DNA of 64,000 bases. It comes from Imbricaverruca yamaguchii (taxonomy: Eukaryota; Arthropoda; Thecostraca; Neoverrucidae). The position numbers and the translations under genes were made by a program. Position 1 is the first letter of the stretch, and every line of letters begins with the position of its first letter. The notes below the pieces were generated by a model, which saw only the letters and a list, made by a program, of their open reading frames with translations, was not told the origin of the DNA and searched no databases. Of the stretch, positions 21,640 through 34,970 are shown piece by piece. The stretch is from positions 1,326,001-1,390,000 of the forward strand of contig JAOTOL010001660.1 in the NCBI GenBank assembly GCA_034440575.1, in the 5' to 3' direction.

Positions 21640-22940
21640 CATGTTATTGCTGGTGTTTTCCTTTGTTGAATTGGAGGAATTGTTGAAGCCTTTGCACAAT
21701 TTGTCGCCGTTTGGTTGAATATCAGCCGGAATGGTTCAGGGACAGGTACGGTTGGTGGTTTTGGAGAAGTTGTTGGGCTGGGAACCAGCTGTCACCGGGA
21801 GGGACGAACAATATACTATCGATCTCAGGCAAACATAACTTGCCTACAACTGGTACCGCTGCACGGGTTTCATACAACTGGTTGTCGTGATGCCGGATCT
21901 GATTCACGTTATCTTCCACTGATTACCGAGGACCCGGATCAGAAATGACTGTGGTACCCGGAGTTGAGCGAACAGAGACGGCTACCGCACCTACCGCCTG
22001 CCGCGAGTTGAAGAGAAGACTGAGGAAGAGGAGGTTGCACCAGCATCCGGTTGCCCACAGCCGTGGTCGAACAAGAATCGCCGAACGATGATGATGTCTG
22101 GTGACCTGACCCAGGGTCACCACAACTGTCAGCGCGATGTTGGACAGCCGCCATCCCTACCCCGGCTCGTCAACACATGCATGAGGAAACCGTTAGCTAG
22201 GCCAGGCTAGCTGAAATCCTTTTCAAAACCTCATCCGATTCTGGCCTCTTATAGGTCTGTATCGTAACGTTGTACAAGTCGCTGTGTCTTGTGTGCCTTA
22301 ATCGATGAGTAGTCGCTGCAACGGAATTGAAAAGTGTCATTTTCCCGTGAAAATGAGTGCAAAATAATTTATATTTCCAGCTTATTTTGAAAATTGAACA
22401 TGACTTAAATTTAAATCGATATATTTACTGAAGGCTTAAAAAATAGGCTCCAAACGTAATCCTAAGGATTGAGCCAAAATATAAAGCCATTCTATATAAT
22501 ACCATAAACATAAAACCATGCTCACCGAGGGTGTCTGGAGCTCTTCTTTGCTTCCGTTGCTACGGGTTCATCTTCATCGAAACTTGGACCTTCTTTATTT
22601 CTCTTCTTCCAGCAGCCTCACTACGGGAGGACCTTGTATATTTGTAAATACATCATTAGGTAAGATACTGTGCGACAAGGGACCAAGGGAGGTCCCCTGG
22701 TACATTCCGATGGAATTTTGAATTGGTGCAGAATGCATTTTTTCATTTGGCATTTTGCGACGCTCGGTTACCATTAATTCGCCAGCTAACCTTTCTGGTT
22801 AGCGGAGCTTTCTTGTTTGCGAATCTTGGGAACAAACTTCGCTAAGCTAAATAAAACACAAATCAGAAATGGAATGCTCACCTTCATACCTGGCATGTTG
22901 TATTATACCTAACACAGCAAAATGTGCTCAGTCCATTTCA
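21640..22940. other. No gene recognised
   Basis: Unique-looking sequence with short open frames on both strands and no domain, splice pattern or shared repeat that I could recognise. Confidence 0.5.
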
Positions 22941-22949
22941 GGTTTGCAT

Positions 22950-23260
22950 TGACGCAGCTAAGGGTCCCCTTGGGAAAGTCATCCAAAAGGAAAGAACGAT
23001 ACGTAGGACACGTAGAAAAGCATTAAGGACGGTAGGATACTCAATGGACACTCATGAGGGCGTGCCACTTGAGGGATATAACACCAAGGTGGATAGACCA
23101 TCCAGATGGGCGGATCATTTAATGGAAAACCTAGAAGGACACTGAAGAAGGTAGGGCACCCAGGAGGGTATGTAAGAGGGTATGACGCGAAGGCGAGTGA
23201 GACATTAACACGCGCCCTGGAGGGCCTCTTACAATTACGGGCACTGGAGGGGGGGGGCGG
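22950..23260. repeat. Degenerate AGG-G-CACT-rich repeats
   Basis: Loose short repeats of the AAGGACACTGAAGAAGG / AGGGCAC type, similar in flavour to 24560-25240 and ending near a GGAGGGCCTC stretch also found at the ends of the 360-bp duplication. Confidence 0.5.
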
Positions 23261-23822
23261 ATTCCGCCCCCCTAAGATCTCGGCTCCTATTAAGGCTAGA
23301 GCAACGAAATTCGCAGGGTGGATGGGCACGGTAGATAACTTTATTGTATGCAGGTTCCATGAACTTAGGTCAATATCTTCAAGGTCAAATGAGGTCAAGA
23401 GTGTAAAATGTTCTGGTTTTGCATGGCTTGGCTTGTCATTGTTATGGTCGCTGTGATTGTGTTTACATGCTCCAAAATTGGCATTAATGATGTTTTGAAC
23501 ATTACTAATGATGCAATGCAGATGCCGGATCCGCCATTTGACCCCAGGTCACCTATATAGGAGCGTTTTATTAGGTCATCACTTGCTCCAGTTACCGGAA
23601 TCGGGCCGCAAGCCCGACTGTTCCGTTGGGGGGCTCGGCACAATCAGCTTCGCAAAGAAAGGAGTGAAATACATGAATAAAGTATGGAAGCGCTTAGACA
23701 CACAATGACAAACAGTAGATTTCTGGACGTGTAGGGAGTAACATGCAAAGTGGCATCAATCGCATGACAGTCATTTGCATTTGTGGCAACATTCCAGTTG
23801 ACCAAGTTTGGTTCCATTAGCT

Positions 23823-24549
23823 TGTCATGAACTTGACCTGACTTGACCTCGGCGACCTAACATGACTTTTAAATTATGTAGCATAACAATATGCATCAAA
23901 CAAGTCGCTAGTGTTGTCAAGACCACTGCCCTATTGCATACAGGAAGCGCACCAGCGCCGGTTTTTGTGGTCTGGCGCTGCGAATTGTTTTTTCTTTAAC
24001 GGCCCCTAACTTGAAAAATTGTCGGCCGATTTTCATTTTTCTTGCTTTAAACAGTATGCCGGTTATTTCTAAGTCAGTACGCAAAAAGCTGGCGTATATT
24101 GGCCGGTACAATATGGAGCTATACACGAAAAATCGGAGGGGTTGGCGGATTTCGTCATCCCCCTCCAGGGCGTGTGTTAACCTGTCATGAACTTGACCTG
24201 ACTTGACCTCGGTGACTTGACATGACTTTGAAGCAATATGATATGACAATGTACATCAAACAAGTCGCTAGTTTTGCCAAGAACACTTCCTTTTTGCCAA
24301 TATACGGGAAGCGCATCAGCGCCGATATTTGTGGTCTGGCGCTGAGAAACTTTTTTGATGTTAGCGACCCCTAACTCGAAAAATGTTCGGTCCATTTTTC
24401 TTTTTCTTACTTTAAACAACGCGCCGGTAATTTATTAGCAGGTACACAAATGAAGGCGTATATCGGCCGGTAAAATCTTGAGTTACTTACGAAAAGCCGG
24501 AGAGGTTGGCACATTTCGCCCCCCCCCCTCCCTCCAGGGCGCGTGTAAA
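23823..24549. repeat. Direct tandem duplication, unit about 360 bp
   Basis: Unit 1 (23823-24182) and unit 2 (24183-24549) start with TGTCATGAACTTGACCTGAC and end with CCCTCCAGGGCG-GTGT. Identity is moderate, roughly four bases in five. Each unit has GTCTGGCGCTG and GGCGTATAT-GGCCGGTA blocks. Confidence 0.9.
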
Positions 24550-24559
24550 GGGAAAACAC

Positions 24560-25240
24560 GTTACTTAGCAGGGCATGGATCTGTATGGGGCAGAGCACTC
24601 AGTTGGGCACGCCGCAGAGCCATAAAGAGGGATAGACCACTCAGGAGAGCACTAAGCAGGGCATGGCATTGAGTACAAGAAAATCAGTAATGCACTTAGG
24701 AGGGCAATTTAGAGGCTAATGCACTTGGTGGTCATTGGTTTTACGACACGTCGACCGTTGAGTCATGTAGCGTCGCCAATCTCTCATGCCGATTAGCCGC
24801 GGACGAAGAGTAGCGACAGATGAGACTCGAACCCACAATCTTTAGATTATGGGACGGGAAACTTACAGACTAAGGCACTTGGCAGAGTACTAAGGAGGGC
24901 AGACCATCAAGGGGTGTACGAAACTACGGTTCACAGAGCATTCAGGTGAGCAAGGCATTGGTGGGGAGGGCAAAGTACTAAGAAGGGCAAAGCAATCCGA
25001 AAACGATGATTGGACACTAAGTGATATAGGGCACTAACTAGGCAGGGCACTTAGAAAGGTCGGGGACGAGGGAGAGCAGAGCACATTCCGTATGGAAGGG
25101 CACAAAGCAAGGCGTGGCACTTCGCTGGACATAGTACTCAGGAAGGCACTGACGAAAACATAATAATAAAGAGGGCAATGGTGAGTGCCGGGCACCAAGC
25201 ACAACTGGATACAAAAAGGACAGGACACTAAGTAGAGTAG
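24560..25240. repeat. Degenerate short-period repeats, GGAGGGCACTAAG type
   Basis: Many loose repeats of GGGCA(C/T)T-AG-A with variable spacing, interrupted by the SINE at 24729. Likely an old minisatellite. Confidence 0.6.
24729..24869 (-). mobile_element. tRNA-derived SINE, family B, head-truncated copy
   Basis: Matches 50398-50562 through GTTGAGTCATGTAGCG, CGAAGAGTAGCGACAG and TGAGACTCGAACCCACAA. Likely duplication CTAATGCACTTGG / CTAAGGCACTTGG at 24716-24728 and 24870-24882. Confidence 0.85.
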
Positions 25241-25869
25241 CACTACAGGTACGATTTACGAATCCAGGCACAAAAGGTTCTGTATCTGTGTCTGAAATGT
25301 CAATTGTCAACGCATAATTAATGTGAGATGTTTGTGTTCGAAGCTCCCCCCCCCATAAACGGTATCGTTTTTTTTTTAGTTTCCGGGTACATCGTCTAGG
25401 TTTGATCATTGAGCGCCCCAGAAAAAGGTGCCAAAAGACCTGAAATGTATAGTAAGGTTCTCTGTTTCAGGTGTCCGACCACATATAAAGAGCCCCATAA
25501 TTTTTTTGGTGGTTCTGAGACATACAGACACCCTGCTTAGAAGACATACAGAAGTGCTTCACTTGATGCTTGGGCCTCATGAGACCGGAACGTAAGGGGC
25601 AGGCGAGAGTCATGTTTTTTTTTAGTTTTTTTTTTAAATTAAAATAAATTTGATCCGAGTCGTTGCTGGGTGGCTTTAGGATCCAGGGTTGTATTGCTAA
25701 GCAGAGCTTGTTGCGAGAACCCTGGTCCCACCACCTGATCCACGAATTCCTGTTCAACGGCAAAATTTTGATCGAAAGTTTAACGTGCCGTCAATGCACC
25801 GACACGGCCGCCCGGTAGTTGGTCCCCGGCCTTATCGGGCCAGCTGCCAACTGACACTCCCGGCCGGGG

Positions 25870-25975
25870 GCCAAACGCGAGCGCGCGAAGCGACTCGAAC
25901 CCTGCGTTGCCAAGACAGGGGAGACGAGTGCAGGCCAGCGCTCTAACCAACTGAGCTACCGGGGCGGCTGTGTTG
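25870..25975 (-). mobile_element. tRNA-like SINE head, family D
   Basis: The minus strand reads CCCCGGTAGCTCAGTTGGTT (A box), then GCAGGGTTCGAGTCGC (B box), with an enlarged middle and no matching acceptor strand. It is a tRNA-derived repeat rather than a tRNA gene; end points are approximate. Confidence 0.65.
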
Positions 25976-25989
25976 GCCACCGCTGCCTC

Positions 25990-27400
25990 GCATCAGCCGA
26001 GTGGCTGGGCATATTCAAAACCCAGCACGCCGGCCCGGCCGCCTGTCACCCTGTAAGCTTGGAACTCACGCGTAACATTGTACCTGCTCACTCGGAAATG
26101 GACCTGCTTTTTACACTTTGCCTTTTACTCACGATGATCCCAAAAGTAGTGTTGATCCCTGATTCACGAAAAAGTTCCCGCGGAAAACTGCAGCCATATC
26201 TAAATTCCTGACGAAACGCAGTACCACCTGGGGCTATACAGGTGACCAAAAACTCGCATCATGAATGCTAATTTGTATTGGTTGTGTAGCCAATGATTTT
26301 GATATTTCCTCCAGTTGTGTTGCCTCCAGGCGATCATGAGTTTGCATCTCCTCGTCCCATAGGAGGTGATCGTGCTATCATTCGTAGGGGAGGGGCAGGA
26401 CAGTTCCCATTACTGGAGGAGCCCGAAACCTGAAAAACCTCCGGAAAATTGCAACCTCATGTAAGTGTTAGTTGCAGTTTCATTGAATTCCTGCCTTCCG
26501 AATACGTCACCTTTATTCAAACCGGTAATATGCAAATTTATATTGGACCTAGGAAGAGGTGAAAAGAGGTCAAGAGTAGCCTTCCTGTCACTGCGGTTTG
26601 ACTGGGGAATTCCGGCGGTACGGTAACTCTCTGCCTACTGACTACAACTGACATGCCGAAATAAAAACAGTGAAAAGAAAACATGATATTCATGTTGACC
26701 TCACTGTGAGTGTAATGCGACAACGGAGAAAGTTGTTTGACACAAGGCACGAATTGCTTGGCACATGGTACAAAATTGTTTGGAACTAGGTGAAAATCGT
26801 GTGGCACAATGTACAAAATAGACGGATAAGGAACATGAATGGCCTCGGCTTGTTCGATTCACGAATTATCTCAAAAGAAAGACAGGGGACGGAACACCCA
26901 CCCCGGTCTTCCCAATTCCACACCCGATTATTTCCAGTCGACGTCGGATTAAATGTATTTGGTACGACTGCGAAGAACGTGAATTTGAGTCACATTGCAG
27001 TTGAGAACCCACAGCATTTCTCAATCAGTTTATAGAGAACATACGCAGCGTGGGTCAGACGACAGACAGATATTTCGAAACAGAAATGCATGACCACGTC
27101 ACTGCATTCGCGAAGACCGAACAGCGAGAATATGGGACACGAACCTCGAGAGGCAGGAGCCAGACCAGCCGCAGCACATCCCAAGTTCCGCCTGAGATAG
27201 AAAAGCTCGAGTTTCAATGCATACATCAAGACGTGACAAGGTTTACAGATGCGTCCAGAAACAACGTGCGCGAACCGGGCCCACGCGTTCGCACTGACAT
27301 TCAGCACACGGCACGGATGTTTGATCTGGAGATAATGCCCGCTGCACATGAGACTAGAAAATAACCAATAGCATGGCAAGTTTGGCGACGCGCATCATAA
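25990..27400. other. No gene recognised
   Basis: The open frames at 27050-27364 (+) and 26990-27379 (-) overlap each other and show no recognisable domain. No shared repeat noticed. Confidence 0.45.
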
Positions 27401-27674
27401 CTTCGGCGAAACCCTTGGGGTGTGCTGAATGCCAGTACAAAGTCGAGCGCCCAGTCGGCGAACGCCGAGGGACATACAGATCGCCGGAGTGGCGGGCAGT
27501 TCGAAACAGTCAGCTCTACTGGAAGTGGGATCACTCCACGCTCTCACGCCGGTAACAAAACAACACCCACTGGCCCGGCCGGAGCGGGGCCACCGCCGGT
27601 CATTGACCCGGCGCACGCCTTCGACAGGACGCAGCCAGCCAATGGCTGCCTACTAGCGTGCCTGCGCAGGCCCA

Positions 27675-27835
27675 CCACCCTTCGTCCGGCACACGCACCA
27701 AGGTCACAACGTCCCCCGCCGAGACGCACCGCACTTCCGTCCGGCAAACGCCATGTGCACCAAGGTCACGGCGTGCCCCGCCGAGACGCACCACACTTTT
27801 GCCCGGCACAAGCCATGTGCACCAAGGTCAGCGGC
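27675..27835. repeat. GC-rich repeat of about 57-60 bp, 2.6 units
   Basis: Units share GCACCAAGGTCAC, CCCGCCGAGACGCACC and CCGGCA-A-GCCATGT. The surrounding GC-rich 27400-28200 has several overlapping open frames but nothing recognisable. Confidence 0.8.
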
Positions 27836-28209
27836 TCAACTCAAATTGAACAGTTCACATACGCACGATGGCAACTTGCACAATCGCGATACCGAGGGGC
27901 AGTGCATTTCACAACAGAGCCCGATCAGAGCACAGCAGAGCCTGGCCGGCGGCATCTGGCCGCCGATCAGGAGGGATCAGGGGATCCCGACACTCGACCT
28001 CCCCATTGTCGCCGCCCACTGGATGGGCGCGCAAGTCGCTGAGCAGAGCCGCCATGCGACCTCGTGGCGCACCGTCGCGTCGGCGCCGACGCGCTGCGCT
28101 TATTGGCCACGTGACCAACCACGCGGGTGACCTGCACGACGCCGGTCGGCTGCCGGCGATTTCCGGCTTAAGCCGAGCTCCTGCCTCAGCACTCAGCACA
28201 CACTGACAA

Positions 28210-31170
28210 CACTGTCAGACAGGACAATACAATCTGCGAGTCTTGATTTCGGCTGACACGCAGGCCGGCTAGAATATCACCGCATGCGCCGCGAAAGCAT
28301 CAACGTGCTTTATCACGGATATTCCAGGGTGGAGCTAGCTTCATAAGAGAATGGTCATTTGCTCATCAATGTTGCAGACTATGATTAGAGAAAGCGCAGA
28401 AAGCCAGGAGCCCGGAGGAAAATTGTAGTGTGATGGTGAAATAATTACAATATTGCCATTGAACTTACACACTATCCAAGCTATGCTTCCTTCGCCTTGA
28501 ACAAATGCCAGTTGACCTTGAATCAACTCTGCCTATGCTTTTTTCGTCATAAGATGGTGACGCGATATATTTGCGATCCATTCGTCAAGTTTTGGAAACG
28601 TGAAGGCAGCCCCGAATTTGTGTCGCCTGGATGACCAACGCTTAAAAATCGAAATATAATGCTCGCAACAGTATCACAAACAGAGGCCCAGCCAAGGGGA
28701 CGGAGTTCGCCCCGCCCCCACCCTTAGCACCTAAAAGCACACTAGACGAAGGAAGAACTTTGGAGACTTGCGCCGCAAAATTAGAAATTTTCGCGCCCGC
28801 AGCTTTCTTTGCAGCTTTCATCGCATTTCTTTTTTGGGTGAGGTTGCCACTTATAAAAATCCGGCCTGCACCACTGGTCACAAACTACGATCAGCTGGAC
28901 GTCAATAGAAGCGACATTCCTATTGGCATAGACAGGCCGCCGCTTCACTTCACAGGACGTCGGGAGCGCAGGCAGGTTGGAAGGGCGGAAACCAGCATTA
29001 GGAGAAGCGACAACTCCTGGCAGTTGACAACGGACAGCTGTCCATGGGAAATTAGGCAAACTAAGTGTCATGGAACTGATTTCGACACGTGTTCTCCGCT
29101 ACTGTGCGCGCCAGTGTGCTTCTATTCGGTGTGAGGTCATAAATATAGTTCCCTTTCCGTATGGGTCAGTGACCTAGGCAAACCATCTCACCTGTAGTAG
29201 TGGTCATTCGACACTAGATGTGGCGCTGAGAGACTGGGGCGCTGAAGGTGCAGTGCAAAGGAAAGGAGGCGCAATTTTTACAAATCAAGTTTTTGGGTTA
29301 TTCACCATTTGCGCTGACAAGGTGAATAACTTGGCATGCATGCTATTTTTATAGACCTTTTTCCTTTAGCAGTGGCAGAGTGCCATCTTCTAGAGGTTTG
29401 TTACGTTAATGAAAGGGCTACGTTAAGCCGGCTTATGTAGCATTCGATATTAGGCAAGCAAGAAAGGACAGCGGAGAAACGCCGGCAAACAATAAGGGTG
29501 GCGCAGGGGAAGGGTGCATACATACAGTATGTCATACAGTACACACAGGAAATGCAGAAAGTGTAGCCATCCATACATCGTACGCGAAAGAACATTTGGA
29601 GGATAGCCAGCATCATTGCTCCCGGACAGATGTCCAGCGCTCATGGGGAGCCGTGAGCGCTGGACACAACCTTGGTTGTGTTGATGTGTTTCAATTAAAA
29701 CTTTGTAAGAACACACGTAGTAAGAAAAGCCAAGCTGCTTGAGAAAAAAAAATCAGAAGGTAAGAACCAAGCACAATCTATGGAGTAGCCCTCTGTTTTT
29801 TGACAAATTTGATCGGCCACTTCCTACCTATTGGAAAATTACCTATATGTTGATGCTATACGAATCAGGAGAGGATGGTGGCGTGTAACGCGAAGTTTAT
29901 AGCTTGTAACGTCACATCATATCAGTTCGAACCAGGTAAAATAACAATCAAATCAGTTCCGAATACTTTAGATATGATGCCTACGCCTTTCTTCCTTTGC
30001 ACAGCAGAGCTGTCGATGGGGTCTGCAAGACTCTATGTGGCAGGGGCAACGTGGAAGTGGTTGGGCTACGACAGACGTGACCCGACCGAACCCTCCTAGC
30101 CAGACCCAGTCGTCCCGTCGGTAATGACAGCAAATCCACAATGTCCACACACGCAGGCATCCGGCAATAATAACGAGCACTGTGTGTGACTTCTGTAGCC
30201 ATGCGAAAACGTCTCGCCCGACACTCCAATCCAATAGCCGGCAGGTGTTCCGGTCGATCGAAACACCATCTGCCGGCGACCGTCAAAAGCTGTGACCAAC
30301 GAACCGCCAACAGGGCGCCAGCGTCTGGGCGCAATCACTTCTGCCTCGCGTGGACCGGGGTTGTCTCCTCGGGACTGGGCGTCTCCTGTACTGGTCGGCT
30401 GCTGACTTTAACGTGGTTCTCCATCTGAAAAGGAAGCTTCACGTCAGTTCTGTTTTCATTCTTCGTGCCTGTGATGAATGGAAACTCAACACAAAATTGA
30501 GTACTTTTAGTCACTTATGCAACTTCTACTTAATGTGGTCCATTACTAAAGAGACCACCATACCAAGGTTGTTCTATTTCAGATTTAGCATAGGTTGTAC
30601 GCCGAAGTAAGTCACATTATTATCAGATAGGTTCGGTAAAATCATGGATTTTTACCAGGATATCCGCCAATGAAGTGGCAAAGGATTAAGAGTTTAAATA
30701 CAGTAAGCTCCTGTGTGTTTCGGCTGTGCCACAATACACCTTAGAATCAAGAGAGCAGAGCTCGTGGAAACCATGATTTCAGTTCTTCTGGTGGTGGTTT
30801 TCGAGGACACAACGCACAAAATGTAGTGGCAGTAAAACACCCAGAAGATTATGCAGATCCTAGAATGTTGAATATATAATTTGACGTGGATGACTTTGAA
30901 GTATAGATCATGATATGTGTCTACTGGAGGCAGAAACAATCACCATACACGTCAGAGGACACTAACCGGGGACGAGAGGGGGCTGCGCTTCGCAACTAGG
31001 AATATCTCAGGACTGGAGACATGACAGGGAGTAGGGAAAACACTCGGATAGGACAGGGACGTAGAGGCCATGACGGTGTGCTGCATGCTACCGAGATAGG
31101 GCGGGGACGGAGAAGGTGTGCTACAAGCAGAGGTGCTACAGACAACGGTGCTCGAGGCTTTTATGAAAGC
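28210..31170. other. No gene recognised
   Basis: Mixed-composition sequence. The only structure found is the hairpin pair at 29631-29680. Short frames on both strands are without recognisable domains. Confidence 0.45.
29631..29680. repeat. Two adjacent perfect hairpins
   Basis: The first has 13-bp arms TGTCCAGCGCTCA / TGAGCGCTGGACA with a 10-nt loop (29631-29666). The second has 7-bp arms CACAACC / GGTTGTG with a 2-nt loop (29665-29680). Confidence 0.9.
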
Positions 31171-31185
31171 GATAATGTGAATAAC

Positions 31186-31365
31186 CTGTTTGTTTATTGG
31201 CTGGTTCACGACACACTTTATGCACATTTACGGCTAATGGTGCCGCCCACACTGTTTCGCCGGTGGGCCGCGGGATTGGGAAATGTCCTGAGTGGCGCTA
31301 GAGTCGAACCCGGGATCTTTGGTACCCATAACCCGACACCTTAACCACTCAGCCATCCCCGCCCC
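31186..31365 (-). mobile_element. tRNA-derived SINE, family A, second copy
   Basis: Reverse-oriented copy with the same A box (GATGGCTGAGTGGTTAAGG), B box and tail. Target duplication AATGTGAATAAC / AATGTGAGTAAC at 31174-31185 and 31366-31377, one mismatch. Confidence 0.92.
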
Positions 31366-31377
31366 AATGTGAGTAAC

Positions 31378-33075
31378 TCAAGTTCGCTGAGGAGTAAATG
31401 GGCTCTAGCATGGGTATTGTTCAATGCCAGGATAGCCTTCCTTGCTTGTGATACTGAGGCAGAAAAAAATATTCCGGAGAGGTGGGTAGGTGGGAAGTGC
31501 ACTTATTACCCAACGTTTTGGCGGGCACAATATTCTGTTTTGTCAAGCTGGCTTGGAAATATTCGTAGGCGTGTCAGATCTAAACCTGGTTTGGCATGGT
31601 GGTTAACATGCCTGCTCTATAGAAGCTTACATCCCTGGAAAAGGGACTAGCTTCCATAGAACATTATTTGCATCCAATTCTCCGGTCAATTAAGCATTTA
31701 TTCGATTTTATAAAGCCGTACACGGAGAAGGCAACCTTCGCTCACCAACATAAAACCTTGGATTATTGAGCATGACCTTGTTTTCTCAGATTTAAGTGGC
31801 TCTGCTTAAGACATGACTAGTATCCGATATCGCCTGCAGGTCAGAATAATTGAAGGGGTGCAAAAAGCGTGCACGTACAGCACGCTCTACCCTAGCAAGC
31901 ATCGCTAAAATGGACCAATTCTGGATAGCCTTCACGGTAGGCAATGTGCCTACCAAATATGGTGGCATTCACATTTCTCGTTAGAAGTTCGGAGGTTTCA
32001 TTATCGAAATAAATACACGAGCCTGACAGTCACATGGAGCACCCTGCTTGATCAACTGCCGAAAAAGGGTCTCGATCCGGTCGGGCGTACATCTTCAACA
32101 CATTTTAGATTGGTGTTGTCTTCAGTACAACCTTCCTGACTGCAAGATGGGCACAAAGGGTCTCCTCGTGCAGTGCGAGCGCACCTCAACACTCACTGAA
32201 ATGCATTTGATATGCTCTGATAGCCGGAATGACCACCTAACGCGCACCAGAAATGGTGGCCATAGCGCAAGCTACGCTCAACCCAGAGGTGCCCCACTCA
32301 AAGCCGAAACACGCGCGGGTGACGGTCATATGGTACACCCTATCCTGTCCTTCGATCCAAAAATCGGTTGGTTCGCTGTCGGACGCATGCTTTCAAGGAA
32401 GCTCACGTTCATGTGACATGTGCTGTATAAACTGTGAGCTTCCTGACTCCAAGGATGGTACGGGAAATCTGAACACGCAGCGTGCGCAATATGCGGCAAA
32501 TTGGCACGCGCAAAAATTGGCAAACTGTGCATGCCCAGCCGGTCCTGTTGGTGTACCATCTGTCCGTTAAAGCCTACACTCTCCGTCGGTCGGGCGGTGT
32601 GGTGTGTCTCAGCCCCGTAACTTTATGACTTGGCTCATCACCCAGCCTCGGCAGTAGGCTGTGTTGACACCCGCCCCGCCACGACCGGGATACAATGCAA
32701 AGACGAGACGCGACAAGAACGACGAAAAGATAACAATACAAAGTCAGAGGAGACGGCCGGGCGGGGTGGCAGCATCGCTCTGTTCGGCTGTGTTTCCTCC
32801 ACCCGTCGGTGGGTCACTGCTGTCGACCTCACTGTGTCGCATCGCCTCGCGTGCCTTGGGCTCCTCATTAGCCCCCCCCCCCCCACCGCCTCCCTGTGGC
32901 GAGTGACCCACACGGCCCGGCTAAGCTGCACCATGTCTGTTCGCAACTTTGACGTCATTTCCTCGTTGCTGCTAAACCGCATCAAAGTTGTGTGGCAAAA
33001 GCACGCGCTTCTATCAACTCCGAGGTAGTTGATCAAAAGCTCGCGCCACTCAAAACAGATGTATGCTGCTGACGA
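31378..33075. other. No gene recognised
   Basis: Contains GC-rich 32580-33030 with overlapping frames on both strands and a run of C at 32873-32884. No domain or splice structure was recognised. Confidence 0.4.
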
Positions 33076-33079
33076 CCAC

Positions 33080-33365
33080 ACGTCACACTCCTGCCGCTGC
33101 TGCCACACTCCTGTCATGGCTGCCACACTCCTGCTGCGGCTGCCACACCCATGCCGCGACTGCCACACCCCTGCCGCGGCTGTCATGCTCCTGTCACGAC
33201 TGCCACACTCCTGTCACGACTGCCACACTCCTGCTACGGCTGCAACACTCCTGTCATAGCTGCCACACTCCTGCTACGGCTGCAACACTCCTGCCATAGC
33301 TGCCACACTCCTGCTACGGCTGCAACACTCCTGCCATAGTTGCCACACTCCTGCTACGGCTGCAA
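33080..33365. repeat. 20-bp minisatellite, about 14 units
   Basis: Units TGCCACACTCCTGCTACGGC and TGCAACACTCCTGCCATAGC alternate in the right half, giving a 40-bp higher-order unit. Open frames here are repeat artefacts. Confidence 0.93.
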
Positions 33366-34189
33366 GTCACAAAAGCCCCTGCCTCCCTGGTTCCCCATGG
33401 TTCGCCCTGATCCTCGTAGGCGCAAATTGTCACGTGTCGTGTTCGTGCGCCGTCGTTATCTGTCCACCCAACTGCCGCGTCATGTGCGCATCACTCGGCG
33501 ACATCGAGTCGGCCGCTTTCTGCTTCTACCCAAGGACGGCTATGTTTAAAAAACATCACTGATGACCTCTCAAGCAGGCCGTCGCTAGAAACCCAACACC
33601 GCGCTTGGAAGCGGCAACGAAACGCCTCATTTGATTGACCGTGACGAATAAGCTTTCGGACAAAACTGTTGGAGCAATTAAGCTCCACTCAGTTCGAACA
33701 GCGGACCTGTATGGACTCACCGAGACCCACAAGTCCACCGAGGCCAATTGTCTCGGATTATAGCGATTCTTTGGACAAAATGGCCCGGTTAAAAAACAAT
33801 ATTCAAATTATTGGCCTTCGTACCTGCACTCTTTAAAAATGCGTAACGCTACCTAGCACGCATCCACTCCCAACTACCATCGAGGATGCCGTGTTGGGAA
33901 ATCGCTTTCACTGTGAAAAATAGCGATATATATGGAAACATATCTGCTGCAGAAGCAGCAGCAAAATTCATGAACCTCGTCACCCACCACATAGACAAAA
34001 TCAACAATTTTGTGGCGTCGCTCGGTGACTTGGAGGGTCTGCTAACACACTGCTTGACAAATAATGTCGTGACAGCCGGCCGACGCCACTGCAAACGGGA
34101 TGACTCCCGCACAACTCTACTGTCAGCGATAGTTTTCATAACCCCGTTGAATTCCTGTCGCCAGCATCAGACCATGGCCAGTCCGGCAT

Positions 34190-34350
34190 CGTCAGGTACA
34201 CAGACAACGTTATAGGTGTCTCAACGTGTGGGCCCAGCCCATCACTTATATAAGGTATGTAGACGATGTCATAGGTGTCTGAAGGTGTGGGCCCAGCACA
34301 TCACTTATATGAGGTATGAAGACGACGTTATGGGTGCCTGGACGCACGAG
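34190..34350. repeat. Repeat of about 66 bp, 2.5 units
   Basis: Units share AGACGACGTTATAGGTGTCT-like, GTGTGGGCCCAGC and CATCACTTATATGAGGTAT blocks. Confidence 0.85.
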
Positions 34351-34805
34351 CCCATCGGTTTAAATAATTAATAATTGCTTCCGCCTTATGCACTCATTCC
34401 ACCCTGCATTGAAATCATCCAGCGAAAGGAGAGATGCTTCAGCGACTCGGCACATCCACTTTTTAGCCACTCTTGAACTGCGCAGGCAAGCAGAAAAGTT
34501 ACAACCGAACTGTATGCAAAACGTATGGTAGCGACAGTGAATCTCCACTACAAATCAGTCTCCTCCAATGCAAATGCAAATGTTAATTATGTATTCATAG
34601 CTCTTGAGGGTCCGCCGCATTGATTCCGACAGAGGCGCAGAAACCAGAGGACTGCATACCATTGAGGAACTGTTCGGCGAAAACGGTTACCCACAGGGGA
34701 TGATTTCGCGGAGCAAATTAGGAACACTAAGCGAACATCAGAAGCGTATGGGTGGATGCTCGCCCGAAAGGGGATCCTGAAAGATTAGCATATTTTTTTG
34801 CCATC

Positions 34806-34970
<165 letters not shown>

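Noticed and set aside
25880..25975. tRNA gene with an intron on the minus strand
   Set aside because: A and B boxes are present, but no matching acceptor stem and no sensible intron were found.
33886..34215. 109-codon plus frame starting MPCWEIAF as a gene
   Set aside because: No recognised domain, and its end runs into the 66-bp repeat; too little support.
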